Source of the DNA: an uncultured Prevotella sp.
Lineage (GTDB): Bacteria; Bacteroidota; Bacteroidia; Bacteroidales; Bacteroidaceae
NCBI GenBank assembly: GCA_934281565.1
Contig: CAKQXI010000012.1
Location: 1 to 31,342, forward strand
Length of the DNA stretch: 31,342 nt
Reading direction: 5' to 3'
The notes beneath the pieces are model-generated. The model was not told where the DNA came from. It saw nothing but the letters and a program-made list of their open reading frames with translations, and did no database searches. The first letter of the stretch is position 1; the number at the start of each line of letters is the position of its first letter. Shown one piece after another: positions 15,670-24,893 of the stretch. The position numbers were made by a program, and so were the translations under genes.

Positions 15670-16404
15670 TCAACCGTTTGCAAGCTCTTTCATCGTATCA
15701 TTTAACGTATTAAAGAGCGTGTTGTAGTTTTCTTCTTTCCCTTTGCAGGCTTCTTTGAAAAGTGCTATCGGGTCATCGCTGTTTAATGTGAGCGGTGCTT
15801 CGTTAAGCAGCAAGTTCACATTGTTGAGCAACATGGCGTGAATGGAAGGCATATGGAATGAGCAAGGTGCCGATTTGTCGGCAGATCCGCATTGTAATCC
15901 TGCAGCGTATGCCTTTAAGATGACACGTACAAGCAAGTGGATGGCTAATGTCTCATCAGCGAGGCTGATAAGTACGCCATGTGTGTAATCACGTACATGT
16001 TCGCTCAGTGTAGTAAGCCTACCTTCCAGTAACCAGTAGAAATTACGCTTGTACTCAACTACCATAGCCTTGTAGAGTTGAGGAGATTTGCAGGCTACCT
16101 TTAGATAAGCCTCCATTTCATCTCCTTTGTTGTTGCGCATGGCAGGAGACATTGCTTTTTCCACTTGGTCGAAATCGGTGTAGTTGAGTCTACATAAGGC
16201 GAGAAATATCGTCTCAAGGTAGTGATGGCTTATTTCTTCATAGTGTTCTACCATTAGTTGTTTGATGAGTTTGGAGTCATTCTTCTTGTCGAAGCTATCG
16301 GTCACCTCAGTGTTGGCATCTACAACTCCACGTGTGAAAGCCTCAAAAAAAGCTCTAACAAAGGATGCCATTGCCCTATAGCTGTTGATTTTTTTATTAT
16401 CCAT
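15670..16404 (-). CDS. Hypothetical protein (244 aa), third gene of the GT117 unit
   Basis: I do not recognise this protein. It is predicted to be soluble, rich in helices, with no signal peptide or membrane segment. The first half has repeated Leu/Tyr/Glu heptad-like stretches (YEEISHHYLETIFLALCRL), and the middle contains QLYKAMVVEYKRNFYWLLEG. It starts nine bases after the polysaccharide deacetylase stop, in the same direction, so the two are almost certainly co-transcribed with the large glycosyltransferase. The context suggests a cytoplasmic role in envelope glycan metabolism. It ends three bases from the inverted repeat. Confidence 0.75.
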   Translation of the reverse strand: MDNKKINSYRAMASFVRAFFEAFTRGVVDANTEVTDSFDKKNDSKLIKQLMVEHYEEISHHYLETIFLALCRLNYTDFDQVEKAMSPAMRNNKGDEMEAYLKVACKSPQLYKAMVVEYKRNFYWLLEGRLTTLSEHVRDYTHGVLISLADETLAIHLLVRVILKAYAAGLQCGSADKSAPCSFHMPSIHAMLLNNVNLLLNEAPLTLNSDDPIALFKEACKGKEENYNTLFNTLNDTMKELANG

Positions 16405-16413
16405 AGATTATAA

Positions 16414-17025
16414 TTAATTAAAAATTTTAAACTCGTAACCTTGCTCCTTTAGCCATTTGATGGCTGCGGGTAAGGCGTAGTGAAGTTTATCTATACTTTT
16501 CAATGAATCATGGAATGTGATGATGCTTCCGTTACGGGTGTATCGTTTCACATTGTTTAGAACATCTTCTGCTGTTAACCACTTGGAATAGTCGCGTGTC
16601 ACAAGGTCCCACATGATGACCTTGTAGGTGCGGTGCAACCACCAGTATTCACTTGGTCGCATCCATCCATGGGGTGGGCGGAAGAGGTGGGCATGGATAA
16701 GCTCGTTAGCCTTATTCGTATTCAAGACGTATGAGATGACACGATGTTTCAAGGCTCCTATATGGTTAAATGTGTGATTGCCCACCTGATGTCCTTCTGC
16801 CAGAATCTGGTTGTAAAGGTCATGGTGGCGTAACACGTTCTCACCAACCATGAAGAACGTAGCCTTGATGTTAAACTCTTTTAGTGTCTTGAGAATGAAA
16901 GGAGTAGACTCTGGGATTGGACCGTCGTCGAACGTGAGATAAACTGCACGTTCGCTTGGGTCCATTCTCCAGATAGCCTTAGGATATAGCCATCTTAACC
17001 ATTTGGCTGGTTGTTCGATAAACAT
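16414..17025 (-). CDS. Polysaccharide deacetylase (NodB homology domain)
   Basis: This 203-residue protein consists almost entirely of a carbohydrate esterase family 4 (NodB) domain, which removes acetyl groups from N-acetylated sugars in a metal-dependent way. All expected motifs are present: TFDDGP with catalytic Asp33 and metal-binding Asp34, HTFNH with metal ligands His84 and His88, RPPHG (Arg116) and the catalytic ITFHDS (His172). No signal peptide is visible; a hydrophobic and aromatic N-terminus (KWLRWLYPKAIW) could associate with membrane. The substrate (peptidoglycan, chitin-like polymer or a lipid-linked sugar) is not known. It starts 34 bases after the GT117 gene. Confidence 0.88.
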   Translation of the reverse strand: MFIEQPAKWLRWLYPKAIWRMDPSERAVYLTFDDGPIPESTPFILKTLKEFNIKATFFMVGENVLRHHDLYNQILAEGHQVGNHTFNHIGALKHRVISYVLNTNKANELIHAHLFRPPHGWMRPSEYWWLHRTYKVIMWDLVTRDYSKWLTAEDVLNNVKRYTRNGSIITFHDSLKSIDKLHYALPAAIKWLKEQGYEFKIFN

Positions 17026-17059
17026 TTTGTATAATGTTAATTACGTTTTATTTTATTGT

Positions 17060-20000
17060 TTAATTGCCTTTTGGCATTTGACCGCCACGGCCACGATACA
17101 AGGTATAGAGGTTGTTCAACTGGCTTTCATATTTCTTAGCCAAGTTGCGATCTATAATCTCTGTAACCTCAATGGTGCTCTGCATGATCATAATCTGACG
17201 AATACAATCAGTTTGAGCCTGGATGAAGCGATCGTTGTTAAGTGAAAGGTAGTAGTTGAGGTATTGGTACGCATTGGTCCATACCTTGGTGTCATATTCT
17301 TTCGCTTTGGCTTTTTGCCCTACAAGTGCCCAACCACGAGCCATGTCTAAACCACCGCTCATATAGTCGATGGTGACATTGTAGCCAGGTATCTCAGTGT
17401 CAGCTTTCTTTAAGATGTCAAGAGCTTTTCCGTTCTTGTTCTCTGCTATAAGCTGGAGAGCTGTTTGAGCCAGCAATCGGCGATGTGTATAGCACATACG
17501 CATCGTTGTCTCATCAATATAAAGACCACGTTGTTTCAAGTTGCCAAACTTGAAGCGAGTCATGATATTGTGATAAGCTTTCTCTGTATCGAAGTTCTTG
17601 GCACCAGGCTTGTTGGTGGTGAATGGGGTAATGCGGTTGGCAAGTCCCTCTTGCACGAAGTTGTCGCCAAGGTTCATGTAGTTGTCTTCACCCACGGTCA
17701 AAGCCACGTAGAGAGGACGAGTCCAGTTACTTTGAGCCAACATCTCGAGCATCATCAAGTCATTTTTATAGAGGGCATTCTTTCCAGCGAGAGAGATTAC
17801 CATCTTGTCTGGGATTGTATCAGAAGCCATCATCATACCACTTTTCTTTACAGCGTTCTTATCAATCGTAATGTAGAGAGTATCGGTTGGGATGATGTGC
17901 ATATCTGCATTCTTACTGCGTACCCAGTTCTTTAAGACATTCTTCAACTCGAAAGGCTCTGGTCCAAATTGCTTCTTGGCGTTCTCTGGGTTCTCCTTGT
18001 AGAAATCAAGGATTTGTTTCTTGATCTCTGGCATTACCTGTACATACTCATTGGTACCAGAACAGAAGTCCAGACGAGGCCATGTGATAGGCACGGATGG
18101 AGAGTTGTAGGCAGGGCGTTTCATCTGGTCGATATACCAGTCGGTCTGCAAGTAACTCAAGTTACATACTCGGGCATCGGTTCCTACACCCTCTACCTCT
18201 TGGTTGTACCAAAGTGGGAAAGTGTCATTGTCACCATTGGTGAAGATGATAGGATTTCCTTTCTCCTGAAGTGACATCAAGTAGTTCTGTCCGAAGTCAC
18301 GGCAAGTGTAACGGTTAGAGCGGTCGTGGTCGTCCCATATCTGGGAAGCCATCTGTATAGGTACAAGCAATGTTATGACTGCTACGATGGCAGATACGGC
18401 AGTGCCACTCAAGTTAGCTTTCTTCTTCAGCAGGTCGAGGATGGCAAGTACACCAAGACCACACCAAATGGCATAAGCATAGAAAGAACCAGCGTAAGCA
18501 TAGTCACGCTCACGTGGCTGCATTGGTACTTGGTTTAGGTAAATGACAATGGCAAGACCAGTCATGAAGAACAGGAAGAATACTACCCAGAACTGCTGGA
18601 TACCGATAGGGAGAACTTCCTCTACCTCTTTGCCGTCCTTGACAATCTTGCGCTTGCGAGTGTACCAAGCCTGCCAGAAAAGACCTATGAGACCAAGAAT
18701 CAAAGGCATACAATAGAATACGTTATGTCCTTTGTTCTGCTTTAGGTCATCAGGCAACTTGCTCTGGTCACCATACATAGCATTATCAATAAAAGAGAAA
18801 CCTGTAATCCAGTTGCCATGCTCTGGCTCACCGTTACCTTGGATGTCGTTCTGACGACCGGCAAAGTTCCACATGAAGTAACGCCAGTACATGAAGTTGC
18901 ACTGATATGACAGGAAGAAGCGGAGGTTGTCTATCTGTGAAGGAACCTTTACCATGATGTTCTCACCGCAACGGTCGTAAGGCACTTCGGTACCATCCAC
19001 GCCGCCCATCCAGTCCTCGTAAGCCTGTGTGTGAGCTGCGTCCCACATACGAGGGAAGAACATATTCTGTGCGTACTTGTACTTATTCTTGTGGCTCACT
19101 ACGAAGTAAGAGTCCTTCTCGTCCTTTGAAGCCTTTTCCTTGCGTTGATATACAGGTGCGCCTTCCTCCATCACAGGCTTACACATATTGCCGTCTACTT
19201 GGAGGGCTACTTGTGAGGTATAGGCTTGTCCGTAGAACAAAGGATAGGCACCATACTGGTCACGACTCAAGTAATTGCCCAAGGTAAAGATGTCCTCTGG
19301 TGAGTTCTGGTCCATAGGAGGATTGGCAGAGCTTCGAATGACAATGAGGGCATAGCTGGAGTAACCAATCATCAGCATCAACATACAGAGCAAGGCTGTA
19401 TTCTTGATACGAGCGGTAATCCAAAGCTGTGGTTTCCCCTCTGCGTTCTTGCGTTTGTAGTTGAGTACGAACCAAAGGATTGCCATCACGATAACGCCAC
19501 AGATAACTGCACTCCACCCATAACCAAAGAATGGGATGCCAAGCATACCGAAGCCGAGAATAAATGCAATGTTCTGTCGTCTTACGTTCTTTTCACTTGC
19601 GTTGAAGGTCTCGTAGATACCCCAGATGACACTTGCCACAAGGCAAATGATGTAAACAATCTCACCCGTGTTGAATGGGCAGCCGAGCACATTGACGAAG
19701 AATAACTCAAACCATCCGCCTACGGTGATGATACCTGGTACGACACCGTACAATACGGCAAACACTACCAAGAAAGATACAACCAATGCAAGCAAAGAAC
19801 CTTTCAAGTTTGCGTGTGGTACTTTCTTGTAGTAATATACCAATACCATGGCAGGGATACAAAGCAAGTTAAGCAAGTGAACGCCAATGCTCAAACCTAC
19901 CATATAGGCGATGAGTACGAGCCAACGGTCGCTATGAGGTTCGTCGGCATGGTCTTCCCATTTCAATATCAGCCAGAACACGACGGCTGTGAAAGCGGAA

Positions 20001-20449
20001 GAAAACGCATATACCTCACCCTCTACAGCGGAGAACCAGAATGTATCGCTGAAAGTGTAGATGAGTGCGCCCACCATACCAGATGCTTCAATAGCTATCA
20101 TCTTGTTGGTAGTCATTTCTTTCCAGTCGCCGATGATGAGCTTGCGAGCTAAGTGTGTGATGGTCCAGAAAAGGAACATGATGCAGATTGCACTCAATAG
20201 TGCGCTCATCGTGTTCACCATCTTAGCCACTTGTGTGGTATCGCTGGCAAAGTGTGTAAAGAAATTGCCCAAAAGCATAAAGAAAGGTGCCCCAGGTGGG
20301 TGACCGATCTCCTGCTTGTAAGCAGTAGTGATAAACTCAGGACAGTCCCAGAAGCTGGCTGTCGGTTCAATTGTGGAACAATAAACGAAAGCCGCAATGA
20401 TGAACGCGACCCATCCGAAGATGTTGTCCACTAATTTGTACTTTTTCAT
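17060..20449 (-). CDS. Large DUF2723 membrane protein (GT117 glycosyltransferase family)
   Basis: This 1129-residue protein has about a dozen or more membrane helices in its first 680 residues and a large, mostly non-membrane C-terminal region (about 680-1129). The N-terminal SFWDCPEFI (33-40) and GHPPGAP (49-55) are hallmarks of DUF2723, classed as GT117 and related to protein O-mannosyltransferases of the GT-C fold; the acidic residues of the first loop (Asp35, Glu38) are the likely catalytic positions. Such proteins are expected to use lipid-linked sugars at the outer face of the inner membrane; no substrate is inferred here. A longer in-frame start at 20479 exists, but 20449 (MKKYKL) fits better. 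It is first of a three-gene unit. Confidence 0.85.
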   Translation of the reverse strand: MKKYKLVDNIFGWVAFIIAAFVYCSTIEPTASFWDCPEFITTAYKQEIGHPPGAPFFMLLGNFFTHFASDTTQVAKMVNTMSALLSAICIMFLFWTITHLARKLIIGDWKEMTTNKMIAIEASGMVGALIYTFSDTFWFSAVEGEVYAFSSAFTAVVFWLILKWEDHADEPHSDRWLVLIAYMVGLSIGVHLLNLLCIPAMVLVYYYKKVPHANLKGSLLALVVSFLVVFAVLYGVVPGIITVGGWFELFFVNVLGCPFNTGEIVYIICLVASVIWGIYETFNASEKNVRRQNIAFILGFGMLGIPFFGYGWSAVICGVIVMAILWFVLNYKRKNAEGKPQLWITARIKNTALLCMLMLMIGYSSYALIVIRSSANPPMDQNSPEDIFTLGNYLSRDQYGAYPLFYGQAYTSQVALQVDGNMCKPVMEEGAPVYQRKEKASKDEKDSYFVVSHKNKYKYAQNMFFPRMWDAAHTQAYEDWMGGVDGTEVPYDRCGENIMVKVPSQIDNLRFFLSYQCNFMYWRYFMWNFAGRQNDIQGNGEPEHGNWITGFSFIDNAMYGDQSKLPDDLKQNKGHNVFYCMPLILGLIGLFWQAWYTRKRKIVKDGKEVEEVLPIGIQQFWVVFFLFFMTGLAIVIYLNQVPMQPRERDYAYAGSFYAYAIWCGLGVLAILDLLKKKANLSGTAVSAIVAVITLLVPIQMASQIWDDHDRSNRYTCRDFGQNYLMSLQEKGNPIIFTNGDNDTFPLWYNQEVEGVGTDARVCNLSYLQTDWYIDQMKRPAYNSPSVPITWPRLDFCSGTNEYVQVMPEIKKQILDFYKENPENAKKQFGPEPFELKNVLKNWVRSKNADMHIIPTDTLYITIDKNAVKKSGMMMASDTIPDKMVISLAGKNALYKNDLMMLEMLAQSNWTRPLYVALTVGEDNYMNLGDNFVQEGLANRITPFTTNKPGAKNFDTEKAYHNIMTRFKFGNLKQRGLYIDETTMRMCYTHRRLLAQTALQLIAENKNGKALDILKKADTEIPGYNVTIDYMSGGLDMARGWALVGQKAKAKEYDTKVWTNAYQYLNYYLSLNNDRFIQAQTDCIRQIMIMQSTIEVTEIIDRNLAKKYESQLNNLYTLYRGRGGQMPKGN

Positions 20450-20518
20450 TATTTTAAAAATAAATGTATTATATTTCAATATAGTATATTCTTAATGTGA
20501 TTATACACAAATCTCGGG

Positions 20519-20526
20519 CAAAGTTA
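20519..20526 (-). promoter_or_regulatory. -7 element upstream of the GT117 gene
   Basis: Read on the minus strand this is TAACTTTG, matching TAnnTTTG, about 70 bases before the start codon. No clear TTTG occurs at the -33 position. Confidence 0.55.
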
Positions 20527-20589
20527 ATAAAAAGAAAAGAGATAACATATCTTTGCTGATGTTTTTTAGGTTATATTATATCTTTAGCT

Positions 20590-21837
20590 TTACCTTATCC
20601 AGTTCAAGAACATGGTGATGATGCCGGTGTTGAGCAAGTCTACGAACATGGCTCCGATGATAGGAACTATGAGGAAAGGCTTGACTGAATAATGATATTT
20701 ATAGCAAACGGCACTCATGTTTGCCATTGCATTAGGGGTGGCTCCGAGTCCGAAGCCACAGATGCCAGATACCAATACAGCGGCATCATAATCACGTCCT
20801 AATAGGTGGAAAGCGATGAAATAAGTGAACAGTATCATCAGCGCAACTTGGGAGATGAGGATGGCAATCAATGGTAGAGCCAAGGTCTGCAACTCCCATA
20901 GTTTGAGTGAGATCATTGCCATACCCAAGAATACGGAGAGGCAAATATTGCCAACGCTTACAATCTTTTCTATTTCCAATTTCTTTCTATATGGAGTCTG
21001 CTCGGCAATGTTCCTGACAATGGCTGCCATGATTAAGGCTCCAAAGTAAGTAGGGAATGTAATCCCTGTATATTGCAATAACTTGCTGACCAAGGTACCT
21101 AATGCCATGACGACGAGCAGGGAATAGGTGGCTGAAGCATATTGCTGGAACTCTATCTCGTTGCTGCTGATATGTTTCTCCCTTCCTGCAGGCGATGCCT
21201 CGTCGCTCTCAATGCCTGCCATCGCTGGGTCAATCTCATAGTCTTTTGGCTCCATGTGCTCAGAAGTAAGATGCTTTCGGATAAGTCGTTCTGCAACAGG
21301 ACCACCGATAACAGAACCTGCTATTAATCCAAATGTGGCGGCAGCCATTGATATAGTGCCAGCTCCTTGTAATCCCATTTCTTCCAATACGGAACTGAAA
21401 CCTCCTGCCGTTCCATGTCCACCTGCCATGGATATGGAACCTGCTGCCATACCAACCAATGGGCTGACTCCCATGCTTCGGGTGATAAGTTGTGGGATTA
21501 AGTTTTGGGCTATGATGATGACAACTAATAACACAAGCATCATCACCAAGGTCTTTCCTCCTTGTTTGAGTACCTTGATATTGGATTGAAATCCTACGGA
21601 AGTGAAAAAGGCAAGCATGAATACATCTTTTAATGTTCCGTCGAAGGATACTTCAATGCCACAGGTTAAGTAAAGTGCCAATGTGGCTAACGAAAACAAT
21701 ATTCCTCCTGAGACAGGTGATGGAATACAGAATTTCTGCAACCATGTGATTTTGCGTGTCATCAACATTCCTGTAATTAGAGCTATTGCGCCAACACCTG
21801 TTGACTGTAGCATATCCAATGTTATTACCTCTTTCAT
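20590..21837 (-). CDS. gltS: Sodium/glutamate symporter GltS
   Basis: This 415-residue inner-membrane transporter imports glutamate with sodium. It has around ten hydrophobic segments arranged as two inverted halves. Typical family sequences are IPSPVSGG (38-45) and AGSISMAGGHGTAGGF (133-148), which lies in the substrate-binding pore loop. A hydrophilic loop (about 190-230) separates the halves, as in other GltS proteins. It is the last gene of the run that starts at the serine acetyltransferase, 44 bases after the ATPase gene. Confidence 0.9.
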   Translation of the reverse strand: MKEVITLDMLQSTGVGAIALITGMLMTRKITWLQKFCIPSPVSGGILFSLATLALYLTCGIEVSFDGTLKDVFMLAFFTSVGFQSNIKVLKQGGKTLVMMLVLLVVIIIAQNLIPQLITRSMGVSPLVGMAAGSISMAGGHGTAGGFSSVLEEMGLQGAGTISMAAATFGLIAGSVIGGPVAERLIRKHLTSEHMEPKDYEIDPAMAGIESDEASPAGREKHISSNEIEFQQYASATYSLLVVMALGTLVSKLLQYTGITFPTYFGALIMAAIVRNIAEQTPYRKKLEIEKIVSVGNICLSVFLGMAMISLKLWELQTLALPLIAILISQVALMILFTYFIAFHLLGRDYDAAVLVSGICGFGLGATPNAMANMSAVCYKYHYSVKPFLIVPIIGAMFVDLLNTGIITMFLNWIR

Positions 21838-21881
21838 GTCTATTATCCAAATTTATCTTTTATTACCTTATTCTGTCCTTA

Positions 21882-22586
21882 TTATACATTCAGGAAGTGT
21901 TCTTCCAGTTTCTCCTTGGGCATATCTGCCGTGTCGTGATAGTGCAGGTGGTGGTTTACGCAAGCGATGTGCTTTACGTTATTGAGCACTTCGGCAATGT
22001 CGTGGCTAACGATGATGATAGCGCAGTCTTTGTTGATTTGTTCCAGCATTTCATACATCTGCTTTTGAAACCTACGGTCAATGTAGGTATTGGGCTCGTC
22101 TAAAATGACTACATCTGGCTTGGATACGATAGCGCGAGCGAGAAGTACACGCTGGAGTTGTCCACCGCTTAATGCTCCGATATGACTGTCTTTCAAGTCA
22201 AGAAGTTGCATACGTTCCAATGTGTCGAGCACTTGTTGATGATGTACTTGGGTATAATGGGAGAACAAGCCTTTGGACTTGCTCAAGCCCGACAGTACGA
22301 CTTCATATACAGAGATAGGGAATTGACGGTCGAGGGCATTGTACTGAGGAAGATAGCCCATGGTTATCTCCTTTGTCTCCTTGCCGTCTTTGAAATATCT
22401 TATATTGCCGTTCGAAGGCTTTTTTAAGCCTAATATAAGGCGCATAAGCGTAGTTTTTCCACCACCGTTGGGACCGATGATGCCCAAGTAATCATCGGCA
22501 TAAACCGTTAGGTTGATGTCGTTGAGCACTTGCTTCTCACCATAACCAGCAAAGAGGTGTTCTATCTTGATGATGGGGTATGTCAT
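21882..22586 (-). CDS. Metal ABC transporter ATP-binding protein (ZnuC/MntB type)
   Basis: This 234-residue ATPase would power import of zinc or manganese. It has Walker A GPNGGGKTT (Lys44), a Q-loop in LPQYNALDRQFP (79-90, a ZnuC-type sequence), the ABC signature LSGGQ (139-143), Walker B ILDEP (161-165) and the switch histidine SHD (near 204). It starts 15 bases after the metal-binding lipoprotein gene. A permease gene, normally the third part, is not found next to it. A ZnuC-like name is preferred because of the neighbouring binding protein. Confidence 0.88.
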   Translation of the reverse strand: MTYPIIKIEHLFAGYGEKQVLNDINLTVYADDYLGIIGPNGGGKTTLMRLILGLKKPSNGNIRYFKDGKETKEITMGYLPQYNALDRQFPISVYEVVLSGLSKSKGLFSHYTQVHHQQVLDTLERMQLLDLKDSHIGALSGGQLQRVLLARAIVSKPDVVILDEPNTYIDRRFQKQMYEMLEQINKDCAIIIVSHDIAEVLNNVKHIACVNHHLHYHDTADMPKEKLEEHFLNV

Positions 22587-22601
22587 ATTTTTGTAAGTAA
22601 C

Positions 22602-23453
22602 TTATTTATTAGACAATTTCTTTGCGATATAAATCATTTCTGAATCCCAGTCATAACGGAGAGGATTGATTTCTATGGGTTGGGTATGGGTGGCATTGAG
22701 AAATGTTTGTGTATTGCGATTGGCAAACTCCTTTTGGATGAATACCGTGGTGATGGCTTCTCTTTTGGCTTTGTCTATGAGAGCTTGTATTTGGGCAATA
22801 CTTGGTTCTCGCCCTTCTTCTTCGATTGGGAGTTGGGTGATGCCATAGTCACGGGCAAAGTAGGTAAGGGCTGGGTGATAGATGACAAAACTCTCCACAT
22901 GACTGTGAGCAGACTTGTCCATGAGTAGGGCAATCTGTTTTTCCAAAGAATTGAGTTTTTTCACAAACAGGGCATAGTTGCGTTTGAATTCGCTGCTGTC
23001 TTTGGGCTGTTGTCTGCATAATGCTTGATAGATATTCCTTGCAATGATACGAGCATTGGAAATGCTCATCCAAGTATGAGGGTCGATGACACCGCCCTCT
23101 GTCTTGGCAGGACGAATGCCGATAGAAGTGTCAATGACTTTCATGTCGGGGGCATTTTGTATGAGCTTCTTCATCCAAGTTTCCTCAAAGCCTATTCTAC
23201 CAACCTTAAAATAAAGGATGCTCTTGGATAATGCCACCATTTGTCGTGCCGTTGGCTCGTAAGTCTCTGGATTGTTACCAACTGGTACCATCACATTGAC
23301 ATTGACCTTGTCGCCTGCTATTTGGTTGACGAAATAGCGGAAAGGTTCGATAGTGACTGTAACGGTGGGTACATTGGCATTGATGTTCTTGTCTCGGTTC
23401 GTACAACCTACAAGAGTCAAGCTGATTATAATAAGGTATAAGAGTCGTTTCAT
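22602..23453 (-). CDS. Metal-binding ABC transporter lipoprotein (ZnuA-like)
   Basis: This 283-residue cluster A-I binding protein has a lipoprotein signal with lipobox LVGC (Cys17). Two of the usual metal ligands are visible: His126 in IDPHTWMS and His193 in YHPALTYF; an acidic ligand is likely among Asp268/Asp270. In the first ligand position, where PHxYEP is usual, it reads NPETYEPT (Glu63 in place of His). It lacks the long His-rich loop of enterobacterial ZnuA. It starts six bases after the YqaA-like gene and lies just before the ATPase gene. Zinc is the most likely substrate; manganese is possible. Confidence 0.85.
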   Translation of the reverse strand: MKRLLYLIIISLTLVGCTNRDKNINANVPTVTVTIEPFRYFVNQIAGDKVNVNVMVPVGNNPETYEPTARQMVALSKSILYFKVGRIGFEETWMKKLIQNAPDMKVIDTSIGIRPAKTEGGVIDPHTWMSISNARIIARNIYQALCRQQPKDSSEFKRNYALFVKKLNSLEKQIALLMDKSAHSHVESFVIYHPALTYFARDYGITQLPIEEEGREPSIAQIQALIDKAKREAITTVFIQKEFANRNTQTFLNATHTQPIEINPLRYDWDSEMIYIAKKLSNK

Positions 23454-23459
23454 ATTTTT

Positions 23460-23912
23460 TCAAATAAGTAAGCTAATGCCATAAACAAGCAGTATGTATC
23501 TCAGTACCTTTCCGATGGTGATGCTGAGAATGGAAATGGCAAGATTGGCACGGGTCAGTCCTAATACGATGGTGATTGCGCTACCCAACAGAGGCAGAAA
23601 GGCAAAGAACCCCATCCATGCACCGTGACCAGCCATAAAACGTTCTGCCTTGTCAAGGCTTTCTTTCTTAACGTGCAAGTATTTCTCTATCCAGTCGAGC
23701 TTGCCCATTCTTCCGATACCGTAGTTGAACATAGAACCCAGCACATTGCCAATGCTACCATATACAACCAAAGGAATGGCATGAAGTCCTGCTGCTTGTA
23801 GCCCTGCCATCACTGCCTCACTGCTGAATGGGAAAAAGCTACCAGCCAAGAATGCTGCTACAAGCATTCCCCAATAGCCCCAGTCGATTAAAAATGAAAT
23901 TATCCAACTCAT
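23460..23912 (-). CDS. YqaA/DedA-like small membrane protein (VTT domain)
   Basis: This 150-residue membrane protein resembles YqaA, of the SNARE-associated/VTT group that includes DedA. Segments at about 5-25, 42-62 and 95-150 are hydrophobic, and AGSFFPFSSEAVMAGL (23-38) resembles the conserved re-entrant loop of DedA proteins. DedA-group proteins are proposed lipid-carrier (undecaprenyl phosphate or phosphatidylethanolamine) flippases, with no assured role for this one. It sits ten bases after the 318-aa membrane protein and six bases before the ZnuA-like gene. Confidence 0.82.
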   Translation of the reverse strand: MSWIISFLIDWGYWGMLVAAFLAGSFFPFSSEAVMAGLQAAGLHAIPLVVYGSIGNVLGSMFNYGIGRMGKLDWIEKYLHVKKESLDKAERFMAGHGAWMGFFAFLPLLGSAITIVLGLTRANLAISILSITIGKVLRYILLVYGISLLI

Positions 23913-23922
23913 TTCTCTTTGC

Positions 23923-24879
23923 TTAAATCATATTTATGAATAACATGGGCGGAATGGCAATGTTGTATAGCGTAATCAATATCGCGATGATAGACATGGT
24001 GACGAATGTGATGTTCGTCAGTTTTGTATGGGTGAAAGTGATGAAATGGGCAACTAATGGAGCTGTGTTCACAATACAGATGCCTCCCCATTCGTAAGCA
24101 TGATTAGGCAACAGGACCATGAGAGCGATGCTAACTAAGTCCATCACTATCAGTGACTCATAAATCATTCGTGTACGTATCTTGTCAGCATAACTGGAGC
24201 GCAAGAAATGGATAATTCCTATGATGGCAATGATGAAGATGAAGGAATAGCTGATGACGAGATGATCGGTCAACTGTGAGTAATCGAAAAGCGAAGTCAA
24301 GTCCATCAATTCATTGAAATGAGCGATGAAACTTTGGAAATTTCCTTTGAATATATAGAAACCTGCCGAGAACCAATAAGGAGTAATTAGTCCAAGAATA
24401 GAGGCACAGATATTCTTCACGCTGAGAGAATTGGTGAATGCGATCATCAGCAGCCAAAGGAAAGGTAGAAGATAGAGTATTTGGATGAAGATAGTAGATG
24501 CCAATCCTATGCAGAGATAAGCATAGAATGTCCATCCTACCGACCGCTTGTCTTGATAGGTGTTCCATGCAATGAGGTAAAAGGCTATATAGCACATTGT
24601 TACGATACATCCCTTTAGTGTCAAGGTTGGTAAGCCTGCCATAGTGATGAGTACAAGGAAGCTGCATGACACCATACGGCTATAAGTACGCATGAGGGCA
24701 TTGCGGTTGTTCAGCTCTACCATCAAGAACGTAGAGATAATGGTGAAAGCAAATTGTGCCCAAATGTTGGATACCAATAAACCTACAGCAACCCATATCA
24801 AGGCGATAAGGGTTGCGGCAATAGGTAAGGTGAAGCGACTCTCCGCTATCTGATTTTGTATTCTCTTCTTCTTTAGCAT
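23923..24879 (-). CDS. Polytopic membrane protein of unknown function (318 aa)
   Basis: I do not recognise this family with confidence. The protein has roughly nine or ten hydrophobic segments, starting after a short basic cytoplasmic N-terminus (MLKKKRIQNQ). It lacks a recognisable ABC-permease (ZnuB-like) pattern. One segment pair is joined by NNRNALMRTYSRM, and the large loop at about 175-200 (KGNFQSFIAHFNELMDLTSLFDYSQLT) is hydrophilic. It starts 14 bases after purD and is followed within ten bases by the YqaA-like gene, so it is in the same operon. It is reminiscent of DUF6427-like Bacteroidota membrane proteins, but this is only a suggestion. Confidence 0.75.
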   Translation of the reverse strand: MLKKKRIQNQIAESRFTLPIAATLIALIWVAVGLLVSNIWAQFAFTIISTFLMVELNNRNALMRTYSRMVSCSFLVLITMAGLPTLTLKGCIVTMCYIAFYLIAWNTYQDKRSVGWTFYAYLCIGLASTIFIQILYLLPFLWLLMIAFTNSLSVKNICASILGLITPYWFSAGFYIFKGNFQSFIAHFNELMDLTSLFDYSQLTDHLVISYSFIFIIAIIGIIHFLRSSYADKIRTRMIYESLIVMDLVSIALMVLLPNHAYEWGGICIVNTAPLVAHFITFTHTKLTNITFVTMSIIAILITLYNIAIPPMLFINMI

Positions 24880-24893
24880 GCTTTTTAATTCGA

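Noticed and set aside
23923..24879. 318-aa membrane protein as the missing zinc permease
   Set aside because: Its hydrophobic pattern and sequence do not resemble ZnuB-type permeases, and it is separated from the ATPase by two genes; not supported as a call.
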